Positions 19,901 through 30,400 of a DNA stretch of 64,000 bases are shown piece by piece (the stretch's first letter is position 1; every line of letters begins with the position of its first letter). The notes under the pieces were generated by a model, which was given only the letters and a program-made list of their open reading frames with translations, ran no database searches and was not told where the DNA came from. The position numbers and the translations under genes are program-made. The stretch is from UBA6244 sp963676875. GTDB taxonomy: Bacteria; Bacteroidota; Bacteroidia; Bacteroidales; F082. The DNA is taken from positions 3,472,001 to 3,536,000 of the forward strand of contig OY781436.1 of assembly GCA_963676875.1 (NCBI GenBank). Direction: 5' to 3'.

Positions 19901-21258
19901 ACTTCTACGTACCCGACACCATCAATTTGTGTGCACTAACAGAAGTATGCTTTGCCGACAGCTCCGTATTTTTGACCCAAAACGGAAACATCACCCAATG
20001 GGATTGGGACTTTGGCGATGGAAATACCGATAGCTACACCAGCTTCCAGAGCCATGCATGCCATAGTTATCAAGACAACCAGGGCGGCACCTACCAGGTC
20101 ACCCTTACGGTTACCGGAGAGATTGGCACCCAAACCTACACCAATACCATCACCAAAGAAGTGCTCATACGTCCCACCCCCATGGCAGCGATCATCGTTC
20201 AGAACAACTGTCTGGGCGACACCACCTTCTTCACGGATGGCAGTGAGACCTATTCAGAGCCCATTACCACCTGGCGTTGGGACTTTGGCGACACCTCAAC
20301 CGATGCCGACACGGCCATTGTTGCCAACCCCTACTACATCTACCCCGAGTATGAGAACTACCTCACGGAGCTCATTGTAGCCAACCGGTGGGGATGTACA
20401 GACACCACCACCACGGAGGTGACCATCTTCAAGCCACCCACGGCCGAGTTTAGCTGGGCAGAAACCTGCCAGGGATACTACACCTACTTCACCGATGAAA
20501 GCACAGCCGACAGTGCACAGATCACTAACTACTTCTGGCACTTTGGCGATCCATACACCATGGACAGCGTGAGTGAAGAGCAGAACCCCTACCACATCTA
20601 CGATTCCATCGACAGCTACACGGTAACCATGCAAATCACCGATGCCAACTTCTGCAGGAGCCAAATCAGCCATGAAATCGAAATCTATCCCGTACCCACG
20701 GCCTTGTTTACCCTGACCGAAGACTGGGAAGGCAGACAGGGACAGGTGAAGCTGGACAACCTCTCCGAGGGCGCCATCGACTACTTCTGGGACTTTGACG
20801 ACACCTACACCACCACGGAAGAAAACCCCATCCACCAGTATGAGTACGACTCCGACCCCATCTACAACCTGATGCTTGTAGCCACCAACACCTATGGCTG
20901 TCCCGACACGCTCATTTACCCCTATGAGTTGCTGTTCACGGGGCTGTATGTACCCAATGCCTTTAGTCCCTCTGTGGCTGATGAGACCTTTAACACCTTT
21001 AAGCCCGTGGGTATTAACTTAAGTGAATACAAGCTGGAAGTGTTCAGCTCCTGGGGCAATTTGGTCTTTAGCAGCACCCGTCTTGAAAACGGACAGGTAG
21101 CCGAAGGCTGGGATGGCACCTATGAAGGTCAGCCTTTGCCCACAGGCACTTATATCTGGCGCATCACGGCACGCTTTAGCGATGACAGCTACTGGCGCGG
21201 CAGCAACAATGGCGACGGCAATTTAGAAACCCACGGAACTGTAACTTTGATCCGATAA
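10981..21258 (+). CDS. Giant PKD-repeat surface protein 1 with T9SS type B (CHU_C) sorting domain
   Basis: This is a 3425-residue exported protein. Order: signal peptide (1-20, ending FLFGQ); an N-terminal beta domain (21 to about 165); an Ig-like domain; eight PKD repeats (about 250-890, each with a W-x-W-(D/N)-F-G-D-G core); two ADAGxDxxxC Ig-like domains; five tandem 91-93-residue Ig-like repeats (1081-1540); 21 further PKD cores; and a C-terminal gliding-motility-associated sorting domain (about 3322-3425, LYVPNAFSPS...GTYIWRITARF...GTVTLIR). I count about 29 PKD cores. Such proteins pass the Sec system and then the type IX system and end up on the surface or secreted, usually as adhesins. 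From residue 1701 to the end it is nearly identical to the next gene. Base composition changes abruptly near 14160. A -7-like box is at 10877. The frame is uninterrupted. Confidence 0.92.
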   Translation: MKKIFLISFLLAYTSFLFGQSSMCETSDPFCTSTVYDFPAGVNSGQAQLGPNYGCLGSQPNPAWYHMRIAVAGNLQIKMYSTPSKDIDFICWGPFMDPQAPCDGQLTAPKIVDCSFLPDAIEYCDIPNAQVGEYYILLITNYSNDPCNITFELSSGTGETDCDIVPPQVSNNGPLCVGETLELYATDATGATYEWTGPAGFFSTLQNPTRPNVVLGYAGDYQVVITIDGEVSDPAITTVVINPNPSPSFTINPLTGICLNENVNFSGSSTQTITNWNWSFGDGNTGSGQNVSHAYTVPGNHAVQLTVTSSESCTGITSQVVQTFSPPVADFTISPGNTACADQDITFSASPITNITSWVWNFGDGNTASGQTVSHQYSSFGNFVVTLTVTNNHTCTDVVTHNITISQAPTIDFTINPGNSFCSDQEMSVTGSSDAPIASWTWDFGDSNIGFGQTATHTYSTFGFKTVTMLVNTVDNCSANTSHQVEVFETPVASMLISVNDISCLGDPIDFTGNANGNITDWNWDFGDGNTDAGQNVSHQYLLPGIYTVQLEVITDDLCSDIIQHTLTINQTPTIDFGISPGNVFCSDEEMTLAGTADIPISSWVWDYGDGNTDMGQNVNYTYNSFGLKTIALTATSDENCPATITHQVEIFEAPDATMSISVPDISCLGDEITFTGSANTNITDWIWDFGDLTTANGEMVTHTYGVPGDYDVTLIVVNDNNCNDTLVHHLLVSDLPAADFAVLPNDTICLGELLTLEASGTSDIVDWQWDFGDGEAGTNAITTHEFQSAGNFLITSTYTNNNGCAVSTTHDQVVVDMSGLDYNLNPPVGCQDFQVSFDGIGDADFTGWDWDYGDGSMGTGKNTVHTYTAPGNYNVTLNLCVEQVVKPITINGTCLADAGPDRVTCEDVPFTLIDADAANYSSLLWTHNSTQGGSLINETTANPTYVPGPDEIAFVTLTLHATALSPCTDQTDVMVLEVREGSYADAGTDEQACVGLPFDFANSLVPPVEQNGDIINWTKVDPTIDPAGYFLDSHVERPVYMVGDFDPNITYPIDIEFSMEVLSAIRCRESDNMILTIEDYQPGAPLTPDQTICYNIVPAQMEVSAPTGGVGTYSYQWQSSTDNVTFTDIPGATALTYLSPTSLLQTTYFKNIQSCDCGSKETPVITVNVWDEFLAGAPAPDEGICFSNQPQLLVADPPTGGDGTYLYQWQSSTDNITFSDIPGATTLSYQPPLLTQTTYYRLRQTNTCALVFTPTTTISVLDEFIPGAVSADQLICYNTQPTPVSADPPTGGDGNYTYQWQSSTDDITYTDIAGATNLSYQPGLLTTPTYYHLNQVCICGTVTTATIFVDVHPDYNVGSISGDQTICYNTVPTAILGTAPTGGDGTYTYQWQSSTNNVTFLDIPGATQIDYQSGALTTTTYFRQVQSSGSGCGIENTNTVTVTVYNEFLPGNATGNQTICFNTIPTLPLHGTVPTGADGIYSYQWEKSQAGGPYTPIGGATSLDYSEPNALQTTTNYRLMQTSGCGSIYTNIVTITVNDPPNVVAVSNISSVCVNNEVTFSGFSTDNVTWMWDFGDGTTSTDQNPPPHTYTIFGNYLVTLTVTDVIGCSNADTLMIDVVEPPIVDFSYAIDTCQKIIFTDESIAPAGYFLVDWYWELGDGTTDSGPTFRHQYPAGGVYTVTLTVTSEKDGDFCTNSTSLPVIVPNTPTIYYTWDPEPTCLMDTTFFYGASGTPITDWYWNFDDGHDTTGQYAGHVFDNPGTYDVILYITDTNLCQNSLSQQVTINPIPQVSMQIFDSPTCAQSMTTFQGTADTGIEFWYWDFGDGGISEDQNPVHSYTNGGTYTVTLTATDSAGCSATATGEIIVVPTPTADFSYSMSGCNLFAFTDNSTTPAGYQEYSWHWDFGDGFTSDVPDPVHTYATGGFFDVKLVFTSDSLGYQCSDSITKTVQAPNTPGATFTWAPNPAQAGDNIGFFATSGSTITNWAWDFADGGTATGQNATHTYTNPGDYDVSLTVTDVSGCTFETVIQVNVGGLPPVDFSWDNSCENTPIQFTTDATVTDVGAVAIYDWDFGDGTGSNNQDPLHTYLNANMYNVTLTIIDTLGYTNSVTHQVEVMPEPISMFSISSPNCENSETYFEDYSIALSGYLTTWEWDFGDGNTATINFPDDPDVSHIYPSTGTYTAMLTVTTSDGCQATSTQEVTITPSPIAQIDYDAGCMSGPISFHDVSSENGAGTIIARQWNFGDPASGSSNQSTQSDPTHLFSGPGTYEVTLSITSQSGCTDADTMEITITDAPEVDFTFTPACMHEPVSFTITDLTNLDQYFWDFGDGHTSQQPDPENTYDSPGDYQVTLTVQTTDGCTATQTQTVTVNPLPQASFEYSEPTCVGDTIFFLNLSNSPNGAIVKWEWDFGDGNTETILAPNGGNTSHVYANDQSYDVTLTVTDSDSCQNTVTRTVISVASPVAEFNWEDACFGQPTQFYDLTNNTPDIGSWYWDFGDPLSGNTNTSTYQNPTHVFSSPGDYTVTLIVTNTQGCDDTITHDLSVSDAPDVSFTMSSDTLCANTRVSFAGTSTAQISTWYWDFGDGGYALTQNADYLYNAPGSYTVTLTVTDLAGCEASTSQQIVVKDPPLANFSYRNACLGDTTYFTDESYSQLGYIAGWEWDLGDGTTANIQNPTHLYATNDDFQVTLIATDNYGCADTIRQWVKVRTRPIAKIESFVQVCDPAGQVYFFDGSEPGADGNPIQTWEWNLNEGYYSTEIDPEYIYDITDTCYQVTLKVTDDNACYSTDTVEVCVFGQLEVEITADQVCLTQPTTFYANYLPENDSVASYSWNFHDGTPQITTYHDSIQHTFANPGLYNVELMAVDTNGCTAYASLEITIDSLPTPRFSYEAGACDTPMQFTDESLHGGNFIQTWLWDFGDPLSTEPNTSNEQNPTHLYSPNDSSYQVKLIVTNFNGCTDSITQTVYTRACLIANFYVPDTINLCALTEVCFADSSVFLTQNGNITQWDWDFGDGNTDSYTSFQSHACHSYQDNQGGTYQVTLTVTGEIGTQTYTNTITKEVLIRPTPMAAIIVQNNCLGDTTFFTDGSETYSEPITTWRWDFGDTSTDADTAIVANPYYIYPEYENYLTELIVANRWGCTDTTTTEVTIFKPPTAEFSWAETCQGYYTYFTDESTADSAQITNYFWHFGDPYTMDSVSEEQNPYHIYDSIDSYTVTMQITDANFCRSQISHEIEIYPVPTALFTLTEDWEGRQGQVKLDNLSEGAIDYFWDFDDTYTTTEENPIHQYEYDSDPIYNLMLVATNTYGCPDTLIYPYELLFTGLYVPNAFSPSVADETFNTFKPVGINLSEYKLEVFSSWGNLVFSSTRLENGQVAEGWDGTYEGQPLPTGTYIWRITARFSDDSYWRGSNNGDGNLETHGTVTLIR
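14221..15607 (+). repeat. Five tandem Ig-like repeats within PKD gene 1
   Basis: Units start near 14221, 14500, 14773, 15046 and 15325, with a period of about 273-279 bases. Each carries (D/N)QxICxNxxP near its start, a Tyr-Gln-Trp core (YQWQSSTDN in most) and a PGAT-x-(L/I)-x-Y turn. This block has no counterpart in the neighbouring giant gene. High similarity at DNA level makes copy-number change by slippage or recombination likely. Confidence 0.85.
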
Positions 21259-21261
21259 ATT
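16081..21261 (+). repeat. 5.18-kb segmental duplication, copy 1
   Basis: This is collinear with 26935-32115 at a constant offset of 10,854 bases and with no insertions or deletions. Sample comparison gives about 3 % base differences, and I count roughly 40-45 amino-acid differences over about 1725 residues. Similarity stops immediately after the stop codon. It covers 19 PKD cores and the sorting domain. Confidence 0.93.
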
Positions 21262-21318
21262 CCTTATTTGTAATATTTTTAAATTATAATCATCATCATT
21301 CACAAACCTATTATTTTA

Positions 21319-21364
21319 TACATTTGATTTGGAGAATTCATCGGTCTGTTAGCTGTATGAATTC
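21319..21364 (+). promoter_or_regulatory. Candidate -7 box and leader hairpin of PKD gene 2
   Basis: TACATTTG (21319-21326) fits TAnnTTTG, although no good -33 box is seen. Immediately after it GAATTCAT (21334-21341) and ATGAATTC (21357-21364) form a perfect 8-base stem with a 15-base loop. If the box is used, the hairpin lies at the 5' end of a leader of about 115 bases. No T-run follows, so it is not a standard terminator. Confidence 0.35.
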
Positions 21365-21447
21365 TTGTTAAAAATTAACCGTTCAATTTTTCTAAACAGA
21401 CAAATAATCTGATTTCGGTTTGTTAGGGGCTGTCTATCTGAAATAGC

Positions 21448-24400
21448 ATGAATTACAATAAAATAACTCTATTACTCCTTTTTAGTCTTATAATTTTAAG
21501 TGGGTTCTCTCAAAATGAGGCCAATAATTGGTATTTCGGAGATAACGCTGGGATTAATTTCTCTTCAGGGTCTCCTGTGGCTTTAACCGATGGAGCCCTT
21601 AGTACCAGAGAAGGTTGCGCTACCATTTCAGATATTAATGGTAACTTACTATTTTACACGGAAGGAACTACCATTTGGAATGCGAATCATCAAGTGATGG
21701 ACAACGGGACAGGTCTCTTTGGCGACTTTTCTTCTACACAATCGGCGATCATTGTACGTAAACCAGGTTCAGGAGATTTATATTATGTTTTTACGGTTCC
21801 GGCTGCGTACGATCCAAATGGCGCCAACCTATATTACTCGCTTGTAGATATGAGTCTGAATGGTGGATTGGGAAGGGTTACTGTTAAAAACACCTACTTA
21901 CTGGATCCTGTAACGGAACGTATTACCGCAGTTTCTCATTCAAATGGGGTTGATGTATGGGTGGTTACGCATACCAGAAATTCTAACTCATACTATTCAT
22001 TTCTTGTAACATCGTCTGGTGTAAGCGCCACGGGCATCATTAGTAATGTGGGTACGTATCAAGGTGATCCGGTATCCAATTATGTAGGCTATTTAAAAGC
22101 ATCACCTTTGGGAAATTATGTAGCCTGTGCGATGCATGGGACTCTGGCCAGATTTGAGTTGTGTAATTTTGATAGATCTACAGGCCATGTTTCAAATCCC
22201 ATTTCATTTACAGGATACGTTGGCGCATATGGTATAGAATTTTCTCCAGATGAGACCCGGTTGTATATGGGGGTTATTAGAAATCAAGCCCAAATATTAC
22301 AAGCCGACCTTACGGCTGGTTCCCCAACCGGGATTGTTAACTCGGTAACTACTGTTGGAGTTTCTCCAACAAATGAAATGGGGGCTTTGCAGTTGGGACC
22401 TGATCAGAAGATTTATGTTTCGCTTGATTTTAGTGATTATTTAGGGGCTATAAACTCACCCAATTTGTTGGGAACTGCGTGTGACTTTGTGCATGATGCA
22501 GTTTTTCTCGATGGAAAAAATGGAAGACTTGGCCTCCCTACCTTCATCCAAAGCTATTTTTCCGCCAACATCTCCTACGAAAACACTTGTTTTGGTGAAA
22601 CTACCACCTTCAGCATTCAAACGTCTGATCCCATACAATCCATTCTTTGGAATTTCGGTGATCCCGCATCCGGATCCAGTAACACCTCTACTTTGGAGAA
22701 TCCAACACATATTTTTACAGCTCCGGGAACTTTTACCATTACGGCAACCGTTGTCATCAATGGCGTTTCACAAGATTTTACAACAGATGTACAGATAATC
22801 GAAGCTCCACCGATCAACCTGGGTCCAGACCAGTCCATTTGTTCAGGCGGATCGGTTATTTTGGATGCCGGCGCCGGTTTTGACAGTTATTTGTGGAATA
22901 CAGGAGCTACCTCTCAAACAATCACCGTGAGTACAGCAGGGACATATAGTGTAGTAGGTACGCTTCAGGACTGTAGTTCCAGCGATGCCATTGGGGTGAG
23001 CGTTGAACCACAAGCCACAGGTGATGCCGGATCCGATGAAACAATCTGTCAGGCCCAACCCTTTGATTTTGCCAATTCAGCTGTGCCGCCCACGGCCGTC
23101 AATTACAGCGATATTTTTTGGTCAGGAGGTTTGGGAACCTTCACCAATCCCCATGCCCTCTGGCCCACTTATTTGCCCGACATCAACGAAACAGGGAATG
23201 TTACGCTAACAATGGAGGTTTTCGGTTTTTCGCCATGCCCAAGCATTACCACTTCTATGATTTTAACCATCGGAGGCAACGCTGATGCGGATTTTACGGT
23301 ATCTCCGGGGTTAGAAGTATGTGCTTCTACACCACAGACTTTTAGTGGAACCAGCGCGTCCAATATTGTCAGTTGGCAATGGGATTTTGGCGATGGCTCT
23401 CCCATCGTTTCGGGTCAAAATGTTACCCATACTTATTCCACTTCAGGAACCTATCTTGTTCAATTAAATGTTTTAAGTGCCGATGGTTGCCCCGGAGAGG
23501 TAAGTCATACAGTTTTCATCAGACAAACGCCTTCCGTAAGCTTTTTTACAACACCTCCCAGCCCCGTGTGCGTGAATCAGATAATTAACTTTACGGATGC
23601 CAGTTCGAGCAATGTAGTTTCCTGGTCGTGGAATTTTGGAGATGGATCCGTAAGTTCAGCTCAGAATCCTACACATAGCTATGCTACCCAAGGTAACTAC
23701 AATGTTCAACTCACGGTGACGAATCTTTACAATTGTACCAATTCGGTTAGCAACTCAATGGTGGTGGTTCAGGAGCCTTATGCGTCCATGAATATAAGTC
23801 CCGGTACCACAGTATGCGCCCAATCTGCTGTAAGTTTTCAGGGAATAGATCAGAATGGAACTGCGATTGTGACTTGGCAATGGGATTTTGGCGATGGAAC
23901 ACCATTTTCTAATGTACAAAATACCACCCATGCGTATGTTAATCCGGGCACCTACACGGTTGAGTTGTCCATGACCAATAGCGGAGGTTGTGAAGATGTG
24001 GTGACTGAAACAATTACTGTACAAGAAATTCCGGTGGCTGCCTTTGCAATGTTACCTGCAGGATCAGCCTGTTTGGGAGAACTAATCCAGTTTACCGATA
24101 ATAGCAGCAGTGATGTCGTTTTATGGGCATGGGATTTTGGTGACGGAACCACAAGTATACTTCAAAATCCTGATCATAGTTATACAAGTTTTGGATGGTT
24201 TGATGTGGAACTGACCGTGACCAACTCCAACGGATGTACCCATTCCATTATCACCCCAATACAGATTTATCAGCTACCTGATTTACAAATTGACATGACT
24301 CCGGGGTCAACCGTTTGTGCCAATTCACTCATTAGCTTAAGCGGATTTGATCGCAATGCCACCACCATTACCGACTGGCAATGGGATTTTGGAGATGGAA

Positions 24401-27400
24401 GCCCGGGCTTTTCCGGTCAAACTACCAGTCATACCTACAGCGTTTCAGGTACCTACACAGTGAGTTTGTCGGTAATTAATGCGGGAGGATGTACAGATGT
24501 GGTGACGGAAACGGTGGTGGTTAACGAAGTGCCCACTGCAGGATTCACCATGTCACCAACAGGATTGGCCTGCGAGGGTGATATCATCGACTTTTCAGAT
24601 GCATGTTCAAGTGACGTGATTTCCTGGGCATGGGATTTTGGAGATGGTAATTTAAGTAGTGATCAAAACCCGCAACATGCCTATTTAAATAGTGGAGTGT
24701 TTGATGTTCAGTTGATTGTTGCCAATCAACATGCCTGTGCTGGCACAGCCACTTTGCCCATGGAGATATTTCAAATACCTGATGCCCAAATCAATGTCGT
24801 GCCGGGTAATACCGTTTGTGCACAGTCCCCTTTAAGTTTCCAAGGCACAGATAACAATGGAACAGTGGTTGTTGACTGGCAGTGGGATTTTGGAGATGGA
24901 ACTGCTCTTGTAACCGGACAGAATGCCATTCATTCATACACAAATGCGGGGGTTTATCAAGTCACGCTTACTACCAACAATCAAAATAATTGTTCTGATG
25001 TAGTTACCACGACTGTTTTTATTAATAGTCTGCCCCAATGTGATTTTTCTATGTCTCCCAACGATTCAAGTTGTGTAAATGAGGTTATTGCCTTTTCGGG
25101 AGTTGGGACAGCGGATATCATCAACTGGTCGTGGCAATTTGGAGATGGAACAACCGGCACCGGACAAAATACCACCCATGCGTATCTAACGGACGGTACA
25201 TTTTCTGTTATCTCCATTGTTACCAATGGAAATGGGTGTGAGAATACAGCGTCACATACCCGCGTTTTGGTTGATATGTCAGCTTTGGATTTCACCATTA
25301 CCCCACCCACGAGCTGTCAGAATTATTTGGTGGAGATGAATGGGGTGGGAGAAGCCAATTTCACACCATGGAACTGGGATTTTGGTGATGGAAATAGCAC
25401 TGTCGGTCATTCGGTTGATCACACATACCTCCAAGCAGATACGGTGATTGTGTCTTTAGATGTTTGCTCTCAACATGTGGAAAAGGAACTCATTATCAAT
25501 GGCACCTGTCAAGTCACCGCCGGCAACGACACTATCACCTGTCAGGATGTATACTTTAATCTTTCCCGACTGGAAACCCCACCCACCGCCACTAACTACG
25601 ACTCCCTCCGTTGGTTTACCAGCGGTATCGGACACTTTGATGATCCCAGACAAGTAGCCCCCACCTATTTTCCAGACCCTTCGGAAGGCCTGACTCAAAA
25701 CGATACACTCACCATGACCATGGTAGGTTATGGTTTGGCACCCTGCGGCAACGACACCTCCACGATGCAACTCGTTGTCATCCCCGGAGCCTCAGCCCAT
25801 GCCGGATCCGATGAAAGTGTTTGCTTTGGAGAGCCCTACGATTTTCATAATTCAGCCGACTCCTCCTTTGCCATGCACTATGCCACCCTTTACTGGGAAA
25901 CCAGTGGCACAGGACACTTTATCGATCCCCACGTTTTGCAACCCACCTACGTCCCAGGACCCAATGAGATGGGAGAAGTTACCCTGACCATGGTAGCGGC
26001 CAACATCATCAACTGCGACTCCATCGATGAGATGATTTTAACCATCCGACCCACCTATGAAATTCCTGTGGACATAACCCTTTGTCACTACGACTCTATT
26101 TTTGCCCAAGGCGCCTGGCAATACAACTCAGGGATTTACTACGATACCCTTGCTACCGCTATCTATGGTTGCGATAGTGTGATCGTCACCAACCTGACAG
26201 TTCGACCCAAGATAGACCATGGTTTTACCATGAGCACCCCCAGCCCACTTTGTCTGGGAGAATCCATCATCTATACCCCCACAGGAACTGCTCAAATCAT
26301 CGATCGTTTGTGGATGTTTGGCGATGGAACCACCTCCACATTAACCACCCCCACACATACCTACCAGAACCCGGGCAGTTATCAATTGATTTATCATTAC
26401 ACAGATGAGAACGGATGTTCAGATTCAATTGTAAGTAATATCGTGGTAAACGAACTACCTGATGTGGATTTTATCATTAGCGACAGCATTTCCTGCATGG
26501 AAGCCCCCATTGACTTTGTAGGAAGCAGCACCTCCAATATCAATAGCTGGCAATGGGACTTTGGCGATGGACAAACGGGTACAGGACAAATGATCAGTCA
26601 TAGTTACACCACCTGGGGTATGATGCAGGTTACCCTGACCGTTACAGACCAAAACGGATGTAGCGAAACCGCCCTTCATACTGTGAGTATCTCTGAACCA
26701 CCCCACCCCGACTTCACCTACACCCTCGACTCCTGCCACACCATCCACTTTGAAGACGCCAGCACCGCCCCTTCGGGATACTTTTTGGTGGCTTATGACT
26801 GGGATTTGGGCGATGGCACCACCCAGGACGATCCCATTTTCAACCATGCTTACGCAGATGGCGGAATCTACAACGTCACGCTCACCGTCACCGCCGACAG
26901 TTCAGGCTACACCTGTTCCAACACCGTGACAATGCCCGTAATCGTCCCCAACACCCCCACCATCTACTACACCTGGGATCCCGAGCCCACCTGTTTGATG
27001 GACACCACCTTCTTCTACGGCGCTTCGGGCACCCCCATCACCGATTGGTACTGGAACTTCGACGACGGCCACGACACCACCGGACAATATGCCGGACATG
27101 TGTTCGACAACCCCGGAACTTATGACGTGATCCTCTACATCACCGACACCAACCTGTGCCAGAACAGCCTAAGCCAACAAGTCACCATCAACCCCATCCC
27201 ACAGGTGAGCATGCAAATCTTTGATTCGCCCACCTGCGCCCAGAGCATGACCACTTTCCAAGGCACCGCCGACACAGGCATTGAATTCTGGTATTGGGAC
27301 TTTGGCGATGGCGGCATCAGCGAAGACCAAAACCCCGTGCACAGCTACACCAATGGCGGAACGTACACGGTCACCTTAACCGCCACCGACTCGGCAGGCT

Positions 27401-30400
27401 GCTCCGCCACTGCCACCGGAGAGATCATCGTGGTACCCACCCCCACAGCCGACTTTAGTTACACCATGAGCGGCTGCAACCTGTTTGCCTTTACAGACAA
27501 CAGCACCACCCCCGCAGGCTATCAGGAATACAGCTGGCACTGGGACTTTGGCGATGGCTTTACCTCCGACGTCCCCGATCCCGTGCACACCTATGCCACG
27601 GGCGGCTTCTACGATGTCAAACTGGTGTTCACCAGCGATAGCCTGGGCTACCAATGCAGCGACAGCATCACCAAAACCGTGCAAGCCCCCAACACCCCCG
27701 GAGCCACCTTCACCTGGGCACCCAACCCCGCCCAGGCAGGCGACAACATTGGCTTTTTTGCCACCAGCGGCAGCACCATCACCAACTGGGACTGGGACTT
27801 TGCCGATGGCGGCACCGCCACGGGACAAAATGCAACCCACACCTACACCAACCCCGGCGACTACGACGTGAGCTTAACCGTCACCGATGCCAACGGCTGC
27901 ACCTTTGAAACTGTGATACAAGTAAATGTGGGAGGCCTGCCCCCTGTTGACTTTAGCTGGGACAACGCCTGTGAAAACACCCCCATCCAGTTCACCACCG
28001 ATGCCAGCGTTACCGATGTGGGTGCCGTGGCTATCTACGACTGGGACTTTGGCGATGGCACAGGCAGCAACAACCAGGATCCCCTGCACACCTACCTCAA
28101 CGCGAACATGTACAATGTCACCCTCACCATCATCGACACCCTGGGATATACCAACAGTATCACCCACCAGGTAGAAGTAATGCCCGAGCCCATCAGCATG
28201 TTTGCCGTGAGCAGTCCCAACTGCGAGAACTCAGAAACCTACTTTGAAGACTACAGCATTGCCCTGAGCGGCTATCTCACCACCTGGGAGTGGGACTTTG
28301 GCGATGGCAATACAGCAACCATCAACTTCCCCGACGATCCCGATGTAAGCCACATTTACCCAAGTACAGGCACCTACACCGCCATGCTAACGGTCACCAC
28401 CAGCGATGGCTGTCAGGCCACTAGCACACAAGAGGTCACCATCACCCCATCACCCATTGCCCAGATCGACTACGATGCGGGCTGCATGAGCGGACCCATC
28501 AGCTTCCATGATGTGAGCAGTGAAAACGGCGCCGGTGCCATCATCGCAAGGCAGTGGAACTTTGGCGATCCCGCCAGTGGATCCTCCAACCAAAGCACCC
28601 AGAGCGATCCCACCCATCTGTTCAGCGCCGCAGGCACCTATGAAGTCACCTTAAGCATTCAAAGCCAAAGCGGCTGCACGGATGCCGACACCATGGAGAT
28701 CACCATCACCGATGCCCCCGAAGTGGACTTTACCTTCACCCCCGCCTGTATGTACGAACCGGTAAGCTTTACCATCACCGACCTAACCAATTTAGATCAA
28801 TACTTTTGGGACTTTGGCGATGGCCACACCAGCCAGCAGCCCGATCCCGAAAACACCTACGACAGCCCCGGCGACTACCAGGTAACCCTGACCGTACAAA
28901 CCACCGATGGCTGCACGGCCACCCAAACCCAAACGGTAACGGTGAACCCCCTGCCACAGGCCGGCTTTGAGTACAGTGAGCCCACCTGCGTAGGCGATAC
29001 CATCTTCTTTTTAAACCTAAGCAACAGCCCCAATGGCGCCATTGTAAAATGGGAATGGGACTTTGGCGATGGCAATACCGAAACCATCCTGGCCCCCAAT
29101 GGCGGCAACACCAGCCACGTGTATGCCAACGACCAAAGCTACGATGTCACCCTGACCGTTACCGACTCCGACAGCTGTCAGAATACAGTAACCAGAACAG
29201 TGATCTCCGTAGCCAGTCCCGTGGCAGAGTTCAACTGGGAAGACGCCTGCTTTGGCCAGCCCACCCAGTTTTACGATCTGACCAACAACACCCCCGACAT
29301 TGGCAGTTGGTACTGGGACTTTGGCGACCCCCTCTCGGGCAACACCAACACCAGCACCTACCAAAACCCCACCCACGTGTTCAGTAGTCCTGGCGATTAC
29401 ACCGTCACCCTGATTGTGACCAACACCCAGGGCTGCGACGACACCATCACCCACGATCTGAGCGTAAGCGACGCCCCCGATGTAAGCTTTACCATGAGCA
29501 GCGACACCCTGTGTGCCAACACCCAGGTGAGCTTTGCAGGCACCTCCACGGCACAGATCAGCACCTGGTACTGGGACTTTGGCGATGGCGGCTATGCCCT
29601 GACCCAGAATGCTGACTACCTGTACAACGCCCCCGGCACTTACACGGTAACACTTACAGTCACCGACCTGGCAGGCTGTGAGGCCTCCACCAGTGAGCAG
29701 ATCGTGGTCAAAGACGCCCCCCTGGCCAACTTCAGCTACCGGAATGCCTGTTTGGGCGACACGACCTACTTCACCGATGAGAGCTACAGTCAGCTGGGCT
29801 ACATAGCCGGCTGGGAATGGGATTTGGGCGATGGAACTACTGCCAACATCCAAAACCCCACCCACCTGTACGCCACCAACGACGACTTCCAGGTAACCCT
29901 TATCGCCACGGACAACTACGGCTGTGCCGACACCATCCGCCAATGGGTGAAGGTACGAACCCGCCCCATCGCAAAAATTGAAAGCTTTGTCCAGGTATGC
30001 GACCCCGCAGGACAAGTTTACTTCTTTGATGGCAGCGAGCCCGGAGCCGATGGCAACCCGATACAAACCTGGGAATGGAATTTAAATGAAGGCTACTACA
30101 GCACAGAAATCGATCCCGAGTACATCTACGAGATCACCGACACCTGTTACCAGGTAACCCTGACAGTCACCGATGACAACGCGTGTTACTCCACGGACAC
30201 GGTAGAAGTCTGCGTGTTTGGACAACTGGAAGTAGAAATCACCGCCGATCAGGTTTGTTTGACACAGCCAACGACCTTCTACGCGAACTACCTGCCAGAG
30301 AACGACAGCGTGGCCAGCTACAGCTGGAACTTCCATGACGGCACCCCGCAGATTATTACCTACCACGACAGCATCCAACACACCTTTGCCAACCCCGGGC

